From positions 1 through 64,000 of the forward strand of contig MGRG01000010.1 of NCBI GenBank assembly GCA_001798075.1: a stretch of 64,000 nucleotides of DNA, read 5' to 3'. The notes beneath the pieces are model-generated. The model made no database searches, had not been told where the DNA came from, and was given only the letters and a program-made list of their open reading frames with translations. Both the position numbers and the translations under genes were made by a program. How positions within the stretch are numbered: the first letter of the stretch is position 1; each line of letters begins with the position of its first letter. Of this stretch, positions 9,078-18,612 are shown one piece after another. This stretch comes from Deltaproteobacteria bacterium RIFCSPHIGHO2_01_FULL_43_49. Lineage in GTDB: Bacteria; UBA10199; SPLOWO2-01-44-7.

Positions 9078-10981
9078 GGCCCAGTCGTTGTTGTTGTTCC
9101 TCTCTTATTGGAGTCGTCAGGTGGTGGCGGGGGCGGATTCGGTTCAGACCCATTCGCAAATAAGACTACACCACCGACTGTCAGAACTGTTCCTCCAGCA
9201 ATCGCCCACACCCACCACTTTTTGTAAATCGGTTCTTCTTCCTTCTTTTCTTCTGATTTCAAGTCGGGTGGCTCTTCGGGCAAAACTGAAAAAGCAGATG
9301 GAGGGATTGAGGCTTCACTTCTTTCTATTTTCTCTGCCAAGGCAAAATCTTCAGCAGCCAATTGCAAAGCAATTTTCGCTTCGAAATCCAATTCTAAAAA
9401 ATCACCTTCAGAGGCTTTTAATAAAGACCTTAAAGCAGAATTTGCAAAACCAACGCTCATGCCCTGCTTGACAAGGCTCTTGAACTGCTGAACGATTTCT
9501 ATTGCTCCTGGGGTTGTTAAAAAATAAGGTTTTTCAACTTCCGGATCGGAAATGATTTTTTCCCCAACAATTTTTAAAGCCGCCTCTTCTGTGAGACTCC
9601 CTTTGGTTGGTCTAGTCTGAGCAAGCTTTTCCGGTGTTGGCGCAAAAGCGATATTCAATTGCCTCCAGCCAATAGGCAACTTTACTTTTTTCAAATGATC
9701 CTTATTGAAAGCCTCCCCAGAGGGAACCTGAAGCAACGTAACAACTCTTCCCAAAGGAATTGTCTTCCCCTCCTTCGACAAAACATTTTGCTGATTCAAA
9801 ATTGTTTCGAATGTCGGCAGGCTCACAAAACGATCGAAACCATTTCTTACTCCGTCGGCCTGGCCGGGAAACAACTGAAAAGTAACCAGGGTTGTTTCCT
9901 GTTCCTTCAACCTGATGGGCCAAACAACTGCTTGATAAGCCATTTGCATTCGATGGATATCCTTTACCGAGGTTTGAGGATCCATCAACGCTTGCAACAA
10001 AGCATCCCTGAATTCCTTTGCTAACCCCTCCTCAATGGAAGATGCTTGTGGGTCGAAATTTAACTCAATATCCAGTTCTAAATTTCCAGCAATCTCTTGA
10101 AGTTTTGCTAACGCACCCGCCTGAAACAATAAACGTCGTAACAACCATGCTGTTACAACTTTGACAGCCTCTTCTAACTCACCCTCCGGCATAAAGGGAT
10201 ATGTTGAGTTGATGATATTTCTCACCTCTTCTACCAAGGCCCTTTGGTTGGCCGGGATAAATGTCTTGGTAAGAAGTGTGTTCATGTGACCAAGAGGAGG
10301 CTTGATCGTGGAATCTTGAAAAAGTTTTGCAAAAAGCTTTCCTGATTCTTGAAGGGCCTGTTGTTTAACTTCCTTTTCAACAATATCTCCCAATCGGTCT
10401 TCCATGGGGCCCAAGAAAACTGCAAAAGCGCGCCAAGCAGAAAAATCTTGTGGGGAAGGAAAGTCAATCCCCTCCATTTTTTTTACAACACCTTCAAAAA
10501 CTTTTCTTGAAAGGGGATCTTGTTTTGGAAAAGCCCATAGTTTTCTTAAAGGATCTATTTTCGGATTTGCAAAAGACCACATCATTTCACTACTGGAAAA
10601 CCCCTTGACGGTTTCTTTGGCGATTCCCCATGAACTGGGCGCTTTGGGAGAGGCTTTCACATCAAAAATAAGGGGACTTTGGAGTTGAAACCATTTGGCT
10701 GAATTGCCAGTTTGTTGCACAACCTCTGTGCGTCTTTCTTTTGTTATAAAACCAGGACAGAACTCTTTTTGAATAGAGATCGCATCTCCGCCCCTTTGCA
10801 ACGCATAGTGATCAACACAAGTGCCTGGCAAAAAGTCGAGAGAATGTTCAATCACTAATTCAACAGATTCATCCCCTAGTTGGCCTGGCTGGACAGACAA
10901 CCTCTCAACTTTGCTTAAATTAAGGGTAGAAACAAGACGTGACTGCTCGCGAGAGCTTAAAAAATAAACCGTATCAGCCAT
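9074..10981 (-). CDS. Unknown protein with C-terminal membrane anchor
   Basis: A 635-residue protein not recognised as a member of a named family. It has no N-terminal signal peptide. The body is mixed alpha/beta with long helical stretches (residues about 170-330). Near the C-terminus an acidic linker (PPDLKSEEKKEEEPIYKKW) leads into one hydrophobic segment (WWVWAIAGGTVLTVGGVVLF), a Pro-rich stretch and a Thr-rich tail. The end is therefore a single-pass tail or PEGA-protein-like anchor with the bulk on one side of the membrane. It starts 12 bases after the DPM1-like gene and overlaps the giant lipoprotein by ATGA, so the three are probably co-transcribed. It may help assemble or display the lipoprotein; that is inferred from position only. 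Confidence 0.6.
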   Translation of the reverse strand: MADTVYFLSSREQSRLVSTLNLSKVERLSVQPGQLGDESVELVIEHSLDFLPGTCVDHYALQRGGDAISIQKEFCPGFITKERRTEVVQQTGNSAKWFQLQSPLIFDVKASPKAPSSWGIAKETVKGFSSSEMMWSFANPKIDPLRKLWAFPKQDPLSRKVFEGVVKKMEGIDFPSPQDFSAWRAFAVFLGPMEDRLGDIVEKEVKQQALQESGKLFAKLFQDSTIKPPLGHMNTLLTKTFIPANQRALVEEVRNIINSTYPFMPEGELEEAVKVVTAWLLRRLLFQAGALAKLQEIAGNLELDIELNFDPQASSIEEGLAKEFRDALLQALMDPQTSVKDIHRMQMAYQAVVWPIRLKEQETTLVTFQLFPGQADGVRNGFDRFVSLPTFETILNQQNVLSKEGKTIPLGRVVTLLQVPSGEAFNKDHLKKVKLPIGWRQLNIAFAPTPEKLAQTRPTKGSLTEEAALKIVGEKIISDPEVEKPYFLTTPGAIEIVQQFKSLVKQGMSVGFANSALRSLLKASEGDFLELDFEAKIALQLAAEDFALAEKIERSEASIPPSAFSVLPEEPPDLKSEEKKEEEPIYKKWWVWAIAGGTVLTVGGVVLFANGSEPNPPPPPPDDSNKRGTTTTTGP

Positions 10982-10993
10982 AGATTGGCTGTG

Positions 10994-11728
10994 TCATATA
11001 ATATGAAGGGTTAAGAAAAGCAATAAAAACCGGAGTTTCCAAACTAGCCAAAGTGCTTCAGCAATGATTTTGCGGTTCATTTTGGATTGACCAATTCTTC
11101 TTTCAGTAAACATTATAGGGACCTCTTTGATTCTAAAAGCAGATTTCCAAGTTCTAAAAGTAGCCTCAATTTGAAAGCCATACCCATTGGCATTAACAGT
11201 TTCTAGTTGGATTGCCTTCAAACACCTACTTTTCCAAGCTTTGAAACCGGCTGTTAAATCGGCTATTGGTGCACCGGTCACAAAACGGGCATAGATATTC
11301 CCCCATTTGCTTAAGGCGATGCGATGAAAAGGCCAATTTTTTGTCCCCCCTCCTTTGGTATAACGAGAACCGATGGCCAAATCGGTGTCTTTGAGGCCTT
11401 CAATTAACCTAGGAACATCTTGAGGATCATGGGAAAAATCGGAATCCATCTGAACAATGCAATCGGCCCCTTGGCCCAGAACTTCTTTAAAACCAGCAAC
11501 ATAGGCCCTCCCTAAACCCTCTTTTTTGGGTCTGTTTAAAATGGAAAGGGCTGGGTATCGAGGCTGGAGATTTATGACAAACTGCTTCGTTCCGTCTGGC
11601 GACGAGTCGTCAACAACCAGTACCTGTAAATTTGGGATTCTAAGAGAAAAGAGGGTGGGTATTAATCGCTCTAAATTCTCCCGTTCGTTATAGGTCGGTA
11701 AAACAATGTAGGGTTTCTCAAAAGTCAT
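10994..11728 (-). CDS. DPM1-like polyprenyl-phosphate glycosyltransferase (GT2)
   Basis: A 244-residue GT2 enzyme close to dolichol/polyprenol-phosphate mannosyltransferases. Key blocks are IVLPTYNERENLERLIPTL, VLVVDDSSPDGT, ADCIVQMDSDFSHDPQ (DxD), IGSRYTKGG and the family-typical DLTAGFKAWKSRCL and ERRIGQSKMN. The C-terminus is short and has one hydrophobic segment, so this is the soluble single-domain form without the GtrA-like membrane domain. It would make a polyprenyl-phosphate sugar for later transfer on the periplasmic side. It heads the three-gene run whose last member is the PKD lipoprotein, which could mean glycosylation of that protein (inference). Confidence 0.85.
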   Translation of the reverse strand: MTFEKPYIVLPTYNERENLERLIPTLFSLRIPNLQVLVVDDSSPDGTKQFVINLQPRYPALSILNRPKKEGLGRAYVAGFKEVLGQGADCIVQMDSDFSHDPQDVPRLIEGLKDTDLAIGSRYTKGGGTKNWPFHRIALSKWGNIYARFVTGAPIADLTAGFKAWKSRCLKAIQLETVNANGYGFQIEATFRTWKSAFRIKEVPIMFTERRIGQSKMNRKIIAEALWLVWKLRFLLLFLTLHII

Positions 11729-11890
11729 TGGGTTGCCATATCAGCTTTTTTTCATATTGAGAATAAAAATGGCGGGAAGGGGTGATAATTCACTCATCTG
11801 TCAAAAATTTGGCAATTTAATCTAATAATTTCAAATAGTTATATAGTGGGTATCTGGCATGTAGATTGCACGTTCATGGTGGTGGTCTTT

Positions 11891-14800
11891 ATGGATAAGT
11901 GTCAAAACATATTATCGCATTGCTTGGTGTCCGCCCTTTTCGCCTGTACTCTATTGTTAGGTTCCACGCTGTACGCTCAGCTTGAAAGTACAACCCCAAA
12001 TCCAGGCGCGACGGGTACTTGTACTACTGGCCAAACCCTTTCTTGTACCGGTTCCAATCCATGCAAGACTTATCGGCATATCTGTATAGGAGGATTCTGG
12101 AGTCCCTGCACAGGATTTGCCAAAACGAATGATACACCCTGTAATGACGGCAATCTGTGCACAACGGGTGACACTTGCCAAAACGGAAGCTGCACCGCAG
12201 GTTCACCTTATTGTGGTGCCGGTGACGGCAACCCCTGCACACAAGATTGCGTCATCACCACAAACATCTTTGGTTTCCCGGCGGCGAGTTGTCCCACCCC
12301 CCCTCCTGCTGATCCCAATATGATTGGCCAACCGTGTACACTTGATGGCTGCGGTACTTGCAGTAAAAAAGGAGATGGAAGTTGCTTACTCAGCAATAGC
12401 TTTTGCGCGGACACCAATATTTGCACTACCGATACCTGTAACTTTCCAAAAGGTTGTAACTCAATTAACAACAGTGCCACTCAATCTTGTTACACTGGGC
12501 TAGCAGGAACTCAAAATGTTGGTGTTTGCATAGGAGGAACTCAAACTTGCTCTGGTGGAAGTCTTGGTGCATGTATAGGTCAAGTTCTTCCCTCAACCGA
12601 AATCTGCGGTAATTCAAGTGATGAAAATTGTGACGGCAGTTTAATAAATGGATGTTGCGGTGATGCAACAGTACAAACTCCCAACAATGCAGGAGTTAAT
12701 GAACAATGCGACGACGGTAATGCAAGCAACACGGATACCTGCACGACTTCCTGTCTCAATGCGCGTTGCGGCGACACCTATATTCAAACAGGTGAACAGT
12801 GTGACGATGGAAACACAAGTAATATAGATGCATGTACCAATGCCTGTTTGAATGCACGTTGCGGCGACACCTATATTCAAATAGGTGAACAGTGTGATGA
12901 TAGCAACACAGTCAGCACCGATGCATGTACCGCTACTTGTCAAAACGCTATTTGCGGAGATGGTATCATTAGAGCTGGTGTTGAACAGTGTGATGATAGC
13001 AACACAGTCAGCACCGATGCATGTACCGCTACTTGTCAAAACGCTATTTGCGGAGATAGCATCGTTAGAGCTGGTGTCGAACAGTGCGATGACGGTGCTC
13101 AAAATGGCCAACCCAATCAATGTAATTCAACTTGCTCTGCGATAACGGTTCCTGTTTGTGGCAACGGTGCCATTGAAAGTGGCGAACAATGCGATGACGG
13201 TAATACCGCCAATACAGATGCCTGTACCACTACCTGTCAAAACGCTATTTGCGGAGATAGCATCGTTAGAGCTGGTGTCGAACAGTGCGATGATGGAAAC
13301 ACAAGTGATACAGATGCTTGTCTTAGTTGCCAAAACGCCGCTTGTGGAGATGGGCAAGTACAAGCCGGTGTCGAACAATGCGACGACAACAATGCAGATA
13401 ATAATGATGGGTGTTCCTCTTCTTGTTTCTTTGAACCTAAATGTCCAACTCTCGAGTGCCTTCCAAAAGACCCCATTCTTGATGCTAATAACAGAGCCGC
13501 GCTTGACTGCACGGTGAGCGGTGGAACCAACTGGACTGAATGTACCATTACAAATTGTGTTGAGGATCCCGATCCTCGTGTTTCTCCCAAATCTCTAAGT
13601 GTTACCTGTACAATTGAAGGAACCTCTCCTCCTCCTATTGGCCTTTCTTGCACTGGTGCTGGGGGAGGCTGTAGCGGTGGTGGTGTCCCGATCACGCCTC
13701 TTGTTTGTGATCCTAAAGGACCTCCTCAAAGTTGTCCGTTATTAGGCACAACATCAGGCACAATCGTTAACGCTGCTTGCAGCAGTGGTACACAAACTTG
13801 CAAAACAGATGGGAGTGGTTGGAATGCATGTCAGGCCGACACAACTCAATCTTGCGAAGATGGCAATCTCTGCACGACAGGAGAACAATGCAACAGTAAT
13901 GGTTCTTGCGGAGGAGGTTCTCCAGTTGTTTGTGTTGATGACAATCCTTGCGACGGATCCAACAGTTGCGATCTGGCCGATGGACAATGCAAGCTACAAG
14001 GCAGTATTCCTTCTAACAATGATGTGGTTAATATCAGTGGCTTTAATCAACTTTGCTTTGATCTTCGTTTAATCCCTTGCCTTGCTCTCGAAATTTGTGG
14101 TGATGGCATTGACAATGATTGTAATTTATCCATCGATGATAGCTGCCCTGTTTGTGGCAACGGTACTCGTGAAAGTGGCGAGCAATGTGATGATAACAAT
14201 ACAAATGCCGGCGATGGCTGCTCCGCAACATGCCAAAATGAAATTTGCGGCAACGGCATCGTTGATCCGAGAGAAGCCTGTGACGACGCAAATACAAGTA
14301 ATACTGATGCTTGTACAAGTAGCTGCCAAAATGCGCGTTGTGGTGATGGCAATCTACAAACCGGCGTTGAAATTTGTGATGATGGCAACTCTATCGACAC
14401 GGATTCCTGCCGCAATAACTGCACGCTTCAAAGTTGTGGAGACGGCTTCAGAAGTGCCACGGAGGCCTGCGATGATGGAAATACCGTGGATACCGATGCT
14501 TGCCGTGACAACTGCACGCTGCAACGTTGCGGTGACAGCTTCAAGAGCGATGCGGAAGCCTGCGACGATGGAAACTTGGTCGACAATGACGCTTGCCGCA
14601 ATGATTGCACTTTACCCAGCTGTGGGGATGGTCTGGTCAGCTCCGGTGAATTCTGCGATGACGGCACCGCCAATAGCAACGCAACATACAACGCTTGCAA
14701 AACAGATTGTTCCGGTAGAGTGGAGGCGACTTGTGGAAACAATATTCGTGAAGGAACAGAACAATGTGACGGATCTTCAAGTGACCCCAATAAAAACTGC

Positions 14801-17800
14801 GTTAATTGCCAGCTTGTCGACAAAACCAAATGTGGAGACGGCATTGTTCAAAAAACTAATGATTTTGGTGTGAACGAGCTTTGCGATGATGGCAATCAAA
14901 TAGACACAGATTCGTGTCGCAACAATTGTACATCGCAAATCTGCGGAGATGGATTCAAGAGCGATGTAGAAACTTGCGATGAAGGTTTAAAACTCAACGG
15001 AATGCCTGGTCACTGCACAACTCTTTGTACAGCACCCAATTGCGATGACGGTGATCAATGCAATGGCATGGAAATCTATGAAATCAATTTGGGATGCAAG
15101 AGAGGGATACCACTTGATACCGAAGACAACAACGCTTGCACAACAGACGCTTGTAATTCTCAATCAGGTGAAGTGACTCACATAGCCATTTTTGCCTCTC
15201 CTCCTGATGGCTGTCAGGTTGCCGACCAATGCGATCCTGTATCTGGCTGGTTATACAAAGCTGATCCAAGCATTGGACAAAGCTGTGACACAGCAATTGA
15301 CACTTGCCCTGTGAAGGGAACTTATACTTGTACCGCTATACCCACTGCAACATTTGTAATCAAACAAGTAACTTGTGTCCCCAACGCTTCAGAAACAGTC
15401 GATGCCAATGGCAATGGAATTCCGGATAAATGTGATGCACCACCTCCTCCCGCCCCTGTTTGTGGCAACGGTACTGTAGAAACTGGGGAATTTTGCGATG
15501 ACGGCGCAGTAAACGGTCAGCCCACTAAATGTAATACCTTTTGTACTGCCATTACTGCACCTGTTTGTGGCAACGGTTTTAAAGAAGGACGTGAAGAATG
15601 TGATGATGGCAACTTGTTAAACGGTGATGGCTGCACGTGGGGCTGTCGACGGGAATTCTATATGTACATCCCTCCAACACCTGTATGTGGAGACGGCACT
15701 TTGGACTGGAACGAAGCGTGTGACGATAACAACATAAACAATGGAGATGGTTGTTCTGAATATTGCCAATTCGAACCCCGTTGTGGCGATGGAAATCCAG
15801 ATCCAGGTGAAACTTGCGATCAAGGCCTTGCCAACAGCGATACACAAGAGGGTGCTTGCAAAACCGATTGTTCTGGTCTTGTTCAACCGCCAAAAATTGT
15901 TATGCCAGCACAACCATGCAGTTCTAAAATCTTTGATTGCACCAAAGTGGCAGCTGAATTGTCACCTAACGATGAGGTATTTGACGCCACAACTATCTTC
16001 CCCGATGTTTTTGACAAACAGATTCTTATCTTCACCGGCACCAGTGGCGGCAAACCAGGACTTGTCTACAATGCGGCAAAAAAGATGGCTGAGGATGGAA
16101 AATTTAAATTCAGTTATTGCGACCTAGAAAAAAGTGACCCTCTGCGTCACCTCTCACCAGGCAAAATCAATGGTCCAGACATCAATGATTTGGCTGGGGC
16201 ATCCGATAACAAATATTATTATTTATTAGACTTCGAAAATCTCATTCAGAGAGACGCCTCTCAAACTTGCAGTATTGAACCCAAAATTATTTTTGAGGAT
16301 GCGCAAAGGAGCATGACAAGTGAAAGAAACTGCAACATTGCCAAAATTCATGATCTAAAAACATTGCGCGATGCGAACGGCAAGGCAAATGTTGTTGGAG
16401 CCATTGAATGTGCCATCGAACAACCGATCCAAGAAAAGGGCATTGGTCTAGATTTCTTTAGCTATGACGAAGCCCAGCAAAAATTCAGTCATCAATTTGT
16501 CAGTTTCGTCAAAACCTATCCAGCAGATAGCGAAATTGTGCAGTTAAAAGTTAATCCGGCGCTAGAGAACACAACCCAGGTACCAAAAATTTCTGTCGCT
16601 CTTGCCATCAAAATAGGCGAAAAAATCAACACCATTCTTGTCGACTGCGGAAAGATTGAAGAAAAATGGGATTGCCCTCATAGTCAAGAAATAAAAGAGC
16701 CCTTACTTGCCATGATGGATGTTGATTTGGAAAAAATTTCTGAGACACCGACACAGGAAAAAGAACATCTCTTGCTCAGCCAGTCTGGACAAGTCATGAG
16801 CGAGGCCCCACCACCTCCAGCTGAAACTGGGGCTGAGGGTCAACAAACTCGAACTGTTTCCAAAACGATTTACGAAGAAAAGGGAACTGTCATTCGGCAA
16901 GATGCACAAGCCGATACCAATTTTAATCCTCTTGGTGCACCGGCCCAAGCAGTTAATGCCTGGTATGGACCAAATGCGTGGAATATTTATGTGACGGAAA
17001 AGGCATCACTCAAGGGCTATGGCATCATCACCAAGGAGAATGGTGAGCTAACAGTTATTAAATTAGATGATGAGGTCTTAACTCCTGATTCGGTGATTAG
17101 CGATGTTCATAGCAACGAAACCATCCAATATCTCAATCCACATCATCCAACTCGGGTAATGAGCGATAACTATGGTGGGGCTGACATGGTGGTATTTTAT
17201 GATATGTTTGACATGACAGATCCTAAAAACCCTGTGAAAGTCGGGACAATGCCGTTCGGTTATCCCAATCTCAATGAAACACCTGAGATTAAACTGGAAT
17301 CTCAATCAGACGGAAAGAAAGTAATAATTAGTCTATCGCCTTCCGATAAGATGGATGATGACTTGATCTGCGAAACCCATCTCAAGGATCAAAACGGGCA
17401 GAATATGGATCATCTGATTATAAAACAGGATTGCACCAGTGTTGAAATCAATCTTGAAGAAGCTCTAAAATCTTTTGAACACGTTAGTGTTCCAACACCA
17501 AACACTGGTATCAGTGTTGGGTTGTCGGCCAAGGGTGTCTCCAAATCCAGTGACAATGTCAGTATCAGCAATGTCGCTTGGCCATTACTAGGCACGAGTT
17601 GCGCAGAAGATGCTGAACCTGCAAGAGGTTGTGCTGACTTCTCCGTTAGCAAATCGGGAAGTGCCCAGATCGTTGAAGCACCTGCAAGAGTAGAAGGTGG
17701 CGATACTGTTACCGACGCAATCCCTCAAACAGGAGGATGGATGGTTTCTGGAAAAGGATGTAGTTTGAACCCTGCAGACAACAACGGCCGTGATTACAGC

Positions 17801-17908
17801 ATCTATGTTTTGTTTATTCTCTTGGGCCTGCTCTTAGCTTCCTTCAGAATCCAAATCGCTAAAAACTGGCGGGGCCGACGGGATTCGAACCCGCGATCCT
17901 CTGCGTGA
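11891..17908 (+). CDS. Giant cysteine-rich repeat surface protein (DUF4215 type)
   Basis: About 2005 residues. The frame opens with GTG at 11846, but the ATG at 11891 gives a clean signal peptide (MDKCQNILSHCLVSALFACT..., cleavage after YAQ). The first ~1300 residues contain roughly twenty Cys-rich units of the form CGDGxxxxGEQCDDGNxxxxDxCxxxC, the DUF4215/Myxococcus cysteine-rich repeat, interleaved with other Cys-rich modules (NLCTTGDTCQNGSC). The rest (about 1350-1950) is a mixed region with fewer Cys. The end has GKGCSLNP, a spacer, the hydrophobic segment YSIYVLFILLGLLLASF and a basic tail, like a MYXO-CTERM sorting signal. The last codons (NWRGRRDSNPRSSA) are antisense to tRNA-Asp and the stop lies inside that tRNA. 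Confidence 0.85.
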   Translation: MDKCQNILSHCLVSALFACTLLLGSTLYAQLESTTPNPGATGTCTTGQTLSCTGSNPCKTYRHICIGGFWSPCTGFAKTNDTPCNDGNLCTTGDTCQNGSCTAGSPYCGAGDGNPCTQDCVITTNIFGFPAASCPTPPPADPNMIGQPCTLDGCGTCSKKGDGSCLLSNSFCADTNICTTDTCNFPKGCNSINNSATQSCYTGLAGTQNVGVCIGGTQTCSGGSLGACIGQVLPSTEICGNSSDENCDGSLINGCCGDATVQTPNNAGVNEQCDDGNASNTDTCTTSCLNARCGDTYIQTGEQCDDGNTSNIDACTNACLNARCGDTYIQIGEQCDDSNTVSTDACTATCQNAICGDGIIRAGVEQCDDSNTVSTDACTATCQNAICGDSIVRAGVEQCDDGAQNGQPNQCNSTCSAITVPVCGNGAIESGEQCDDGNTANTDACTTTCQNAICGDSIVRAGVEQCDDGNTSDTDACLSCQNAACGDGQVQAGVEQCDDNNADNNDGCSSSCFFEPKCPTLECLPKDPILDANNRAALDCTVSGGTNWTECTITNCVEDPDPRVSPKSLSVTCTIEGTSPPPIGLSCTGAGGGCSGGGVPITPLVCDPKGPPQSCPLLGTTSGTIVNAACSSGTQTCKTDGSGWNACQADTTQSCEDGNLCTTGEQCNSNGSCGGGSPVVCVDDNPCDGSNSCDLADGQCKLQGSIPSNNDVVNISGFNQLCFDLRLIPCLALEICGDGIDNDCNLSIDDSCPVCGNGTRESGEQCDDNNTNAGDGCSATCQNEICGNGIVDPREACDDANTSNTDACTSSCQNARCGDGNLQTGVEICDDGNSIDTDSCRNNCTLQSCGDGFRSATEACDDGNTVDTDACRDNCTLQRCGDSFKSDAEACDDGNLVDNDACRNDCTLPSCGDGLVSSGEFCDDGTANSNATYNACKTDCSGRVEATCGNNIREGTEQCDGSSSDPNKNCVNCQLVDKTKCGDGIVQKTNDFGVNELCDDGNQIDTDSCRNNCTSQICGDGFKSDVETCDEGLKLNGMPGHCTTLCTAPNCDDGDQCNGMEIYEINLGCKRGIPLDTEDNNACTTDACNSQSGEVTHIAIFASPPDGCQVADQCDPVSGWLYKADPSIGQSCDTAIDTCPVKGTYTCTAIPTATFVIKQVTCVPNASETVDANGNGIPDKCDAPPPPAPVCGNGTVETGEFCDDGAVNGQPTKCNTFCTAITAPVCGNGFKEGREECDDGNLLNGDGCTWGCRREFYMYIPPTPVCGDGTLDWNEACDDNNINNGDGCSEYCQFEPRCGDGNPDPGETCDQGLANSDTQEGACKTDCSGLVQPPKIVMPAQPCSSKIFDCTKVAAELSPNDEVFDATTIFPDVFDKQILIFTGTSGGKPGLVYNAAKKMAEDGKFKFSYCDLEKSDPLRHLSPGKINGPDINDLAGASDNKYYYLLDFENLIQRDASQTCSIEPKIIFEDAQRSMTSERNCNIAKIHDLKTLRDANGKANVVGAIECAIEQPIQEKGIGLDFFSYDEAQQKFSHQFVSFVKTYPADSEIVQLKVNPALENTTQVPKISVALAIKIGEKINTILVDCGKIEEKWDCPHSQEIKEPLLAMMDVDLEKISETPTQEKEHLLLSQSGQVMSEAPPPPAETGAEGQQTRTVSKTIYEEKGTVIRQDAQADTNFNPLGAPAQAVNAWYGPNAWNIYVTEKASLKGYGIITKENGELTVIKLDDEVLTPDSVISDVHSNETIQYLNPHHPTRVMSDNYGGADMVVFYDMFDMTDPKNPVKVGTMPFGYPNLNETPEIKLESQSDGKKVIISLSPSDKMDDDLICETHLKDQNGQNMDHLIIKQDCTSVEINLEEALKSFEHVSVPTPNTGISVGLSAKGVSKSSDNVSISNVAWPLLGTSCAEDAEPARGCADFSVSKSGSAQIVEAPARVEGGDTVTDAIPQTGGWMVSGKGCSLNPADNNGRDYSIYVLFILLGLLLASFRIQIAKNWRGRRDSNPRSSA
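12691..13400 (+). repeat. Recent tandem duplications within the Cys-rich repeats
   Basis: Successive units are nearly identical in DNA as well as protein. For example, the 75 bases from 12887 recur at 12983 (period 96 bp), and the ~59 bases from 13034 recur at 13239. The identity includes synonymous positions, so these units were copied recently. The array is prone to length variation and to assembly collapse. Confidence 0.8.
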
Positions 17909-17944
17909 CAGGCAGATGTGTTAGGCCAGCTACACCACAGCCCC
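17867..17944 (-). tRNA. tRNA-Asp (anticodon GTC)
   Basis: On the minus strand it reads GGGGCTGTGGTGTAGCTGG... with a 7-bp acceptor stem pairing to CGGCCCC, an anticodon loop CTGTCAC (anticodon GTC), T-arm GGTTCGAATCC and an encoded CCA end. Both ends overlap protein frames: the antisense Cys-rich gene ends inside it, and the LAGLIDADG frame on the same strand ends 15 bases into its 5' end. Confidence 0.95.
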
Positions 17945-18604
17945 AAAATGTCGAGCCCCCCTTCTAAAAGTTTTATACTTTCTTGACAACCGTAATCTTT
18001 TGTCCAGATCTTTGTAAAAGAAATCAAATAGTTTTAGCCCATCTCTCTGACAAAATGACAATCGATAACACCTTGTTCCATTGTGAATACTTCCCCCTTT
18101 AAGATACGCCTCTTTTATCAGAATAGTCCAAAGCTGTTGCAAAAACTGGCGATATCTTGAGATAAAAATAACCTGAAAATAATCCTGTCTCTTTTGTCTC
18201 TGAGTTCTGAAAAAATTCGAAAACATCACACACCCGTCTCCATCAAAAAATCCTCTAATGAAGTCTCGATAATACCTCTTAGGGATACGAGGCATAGCGC
18301 TTTTCCTTGATAAACCCATTTTCGACAATCGGGATAACATATATTTATTTCCAATCTGAATTCTATATGCTGGTTTTCCTGGTTCTGATGGCGACCTCCT
18401 CTTCAATGAAATTTTATGATTGGAGTTCAATAAAGAACGAATGAGATCCACTAATTCTCTATCCGTAGAAAGAAACTCAACATATTGTGATCCTCTAGGA
18501 TTTGTCGTTAAAGTCCCATCGGACATTAAAAGTCCCAAAATATAAGCACTTTCTGGAGACCAGGAATCAAAAAATTTTTCATCCACTAATTTTTGTATCG
18601 GCAT
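17930..18604 (-). CDS. Free-standing LAGLIDADG homing endonuclease
   Basis: A 224-residue protein with two LAGLIDADG motifs, AYILGLLMSDGTL (about residues 20-32) and FIRGFFDGDGCV (about 114-125). Both have the acidic residue that binds the catalytic metal. Such enzymes make site-specific double-strand breaks and usually live in introns or inteins. No intein or intron boundary is visible here, so it is free-standing. Its stop codon lies inside the 5' end of tRNA-Asp on the same strand. No clear ribosome binding site precedes the ATG. It follows the BtuF-like gene by 8 bases. Its recognition site is unknown; the adjacent tRNA gene is one candidate. Confidence 0.8.
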   Translation of the reverse strand: MPIQKLVDEKFFDSWSPESAYILGLLMSDGTLTTNPRGSQYVEFLSTDRELVDLIRSLLNSNHKISLKRRSPSEPGKPAYRIQIGNKYMLSRLSKMGLSRKSAMPRIPKRYYRDFIRGFFDGDGCVMFSNFFRTQRQKRQDYFQVIFISRYRQFLQQLWTILIKEAYLKGGSIHNGTRCYRLSFCQRDGLKLFDFFYKDLDKRLRLSRKYKTFRRGARHFGAVV

Positions 18605-18612
18605 AAACTAAC

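Noticed and set aside
12641-13120. A 159-codon minus-strand frame and several others opposite the Cys-rich repeats
   Set aside because: They arise because the repeat DNA is periodic, so other frames stay open; they are antisense to a strongly supported gene and have no protein-like pattern.
12691-13400. Regularly spaced repeats that could suggest a CRISPR array
   Set aside because: The units are in frame, encode Cys-rich modules and have no constant repeat with unique spacers; no cas gene is present.
17930-18604. An intein or intron as host of the LAGLIDADG gene
   Set aside because: No splicing motifs flank the frame and the tRNA is uninterrupted.
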